Shown here piece after piece: positions 16,739-17,276 of a stretch of DNA of 17,276 nucleotides. This stretch comes from BOG-908 sp964244615 (lineage in GTDB: Bacteria > Pseudomonadota > Alphaproteobacteria > Acetobacterales > Acetobacteraceae). The notes under the pieces are model-generated. The model searched no databases. It worked only from the letters and a program-made list of their open reading frames with translations, and was not told the DNA's origin. The position numbers were made by a program, and so were the translations under genes. The stretch's first letter is position 1. Each line of letters opens with the position of its first letter. The stretch covers positions 1 through 17,276 of the forward strand of contig CAXTJP010000057.1 of the NCBI GenBank assembly GCA_964244615.1, given 5' to 3'.

Positions 16739-17276
16739 ATGGCGGACCACTCGCCCGGCCAGCAGGCCGCCGCCCGGCTCGACCGGCTGTGGTCGCGCGG
16801 CCGCGCATTCCTGGGCACACGCACCGCCATCATGGGCGGGGCGATGAGCTGGGTCAGCGAGCGCACCCTGGTCGCCGCAATCTCGAACGCCGGCGGCTTC
16901 GGCGTCATCGCCTGCGGGGCGATGGGGCCGGCGCTGCTGGAGGCCGAGATCGCCGCCACCCAGGCGCTCACCGCCCTGCCGTTCGGCGTCAACCTGATCA
17001 CCATGCACCCGCAGCTCGACGAGCTGGTGCAGGTCTGCCTGCGCATGGGCGTCAGCCACGTGGTGCTGGCCGGCGGCATCCCGCCCGGGCCCGCGGTGCG
17101 CGCGGTCAAGAACGGCGGCGCCAGGCTCGTCTGCTTCGCCCCGGCGCTCGTGCTGGCCCGCCGCTTCGTCAAGACCGGCGCCGACGCGCTGGTGATCGAG
17201 GGCTCGGAGGCCGGCGGCCATATCGGCCCGGTGTCGCTGACCGTGCTGGCGCAGGAGATCCTGCCGCATCTGCGCG
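16739..17276 (+). CDS. Nitronate monooxygenase family flavoprotein (second copy, 3' end outside window)
   Basis: The N-terminal ~179 residues of an FMN-dependent TIM-barrel enzyme of the nitronate monooxygenase/2-nitropropane dioxygenase family. Visible features are the barrel entry FLGTRTAIMGGAMSWVSERTLVAAISNAGGFGVIACGAM, PFGVNLITMHPQL, VLAGGIPPGPAVRAVK, and EGSEAGGHIGP with the expected catalytic His at 161. It keeps the classic EAGGHIG form, unlike the first copy (GAGGHAG). Two in-frame starts exist: ATG 16739, 7 nt after lysC, and ATG 16721, overlapping lysC by 11 nt; neither has a clear ribosome-binding site, so expression probably relies on coupling to lysC. The gene continues beyond the right edge. 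I recall similar genes next to lysC in related bacteria. Confidence 0.9.
   Translation, partial: MADHSPGQQAAARLDRLWSRGRAFLGTRTAIMGGAMSWVSERTLVAAISNAGGFGVIACGAMGPALLEAEIAATQALTALPFGVNLITMHPQLDELVQVCLRMGVSHVVLAGGIPPGPAVRAVKNGGARLVCFAPALVLARRFVKTGADALVIEGSEAGGHIGPVSLTVLAQEILPHLR

Overview
The window is a GC-rich, densely packed bacterial chromosome segment. Gene content and order point to an alphaproteobacterium, most likely order Rhodospirillales (Acetobacteraceae-like). The evidence is a divergent methyltransferase/comF pair followed by a glutaredoxin and a DUF1178 gene, a divergent ubiG/lysC pair, and uvrA lying near a divergent ssb. No tRNA, rRNA, CRISPR array, transposase, phage gene or recognisable defence gene was seen. 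The taxonomic call is an inference from synteny and protein style.

Layout from left to right. (1) A DEAD-box RNA helicase on the minus strand runs off the left edge. It is divergent from a GH15 glucoamylase/trehalase-like enzyme across a 314-bp spacer. (2) A translationally coupled minus-strand pair encodes a DoxX-like membrane protein and an exported DUF4864 protein; it converges on the GH15 gene. (3) uvrA and an SDR oxidoreductase lie on the minus strand and are divergent from ssb. The SDR gene sits between the two DNA-repair genes. (4) ssb converges, through a strong hairpin, on an unrecognised 95-aa gene and a DUF983 zinc-ribbon/membrane gene. (5) A first nitronate-monooxygenase-family gene on the plus strand converges on an NDUFAF5/BioC-like methyltransferase; a tandem pair of palindromes lies between and inside their 3' ends. 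(6) comF and grxC (overlapping), DUF1178, DUF3592, DUF2147 and a small two-helix membrane protein form a plus-strand run. (7) ubiG is divergent from lysC, and lysC is followed by a second nitronate-monooxygenase-family gene that runs off the right edge.

Functionally most of this is housekeeping: nucleotide excision repair and replication (uvrA, ssb), ubiquinone synthesis (ubiG), the entry to the aspartate amino-acid pathway (lysC), probable respiratory complex I maturation (NDUFAF5-like), thiol redox (grxC) and RNA remodelling (helicase). Several small envelope proteins of unknown job are interspersed.

The least ordinary signal is the tandem palindromic element at 10717-10798. Its two copies share a near-identical core but have different self-complementary flanks, and they supply the last ~24 codons of the methyltransferase gene. 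I found no convincing new multi-gene system.
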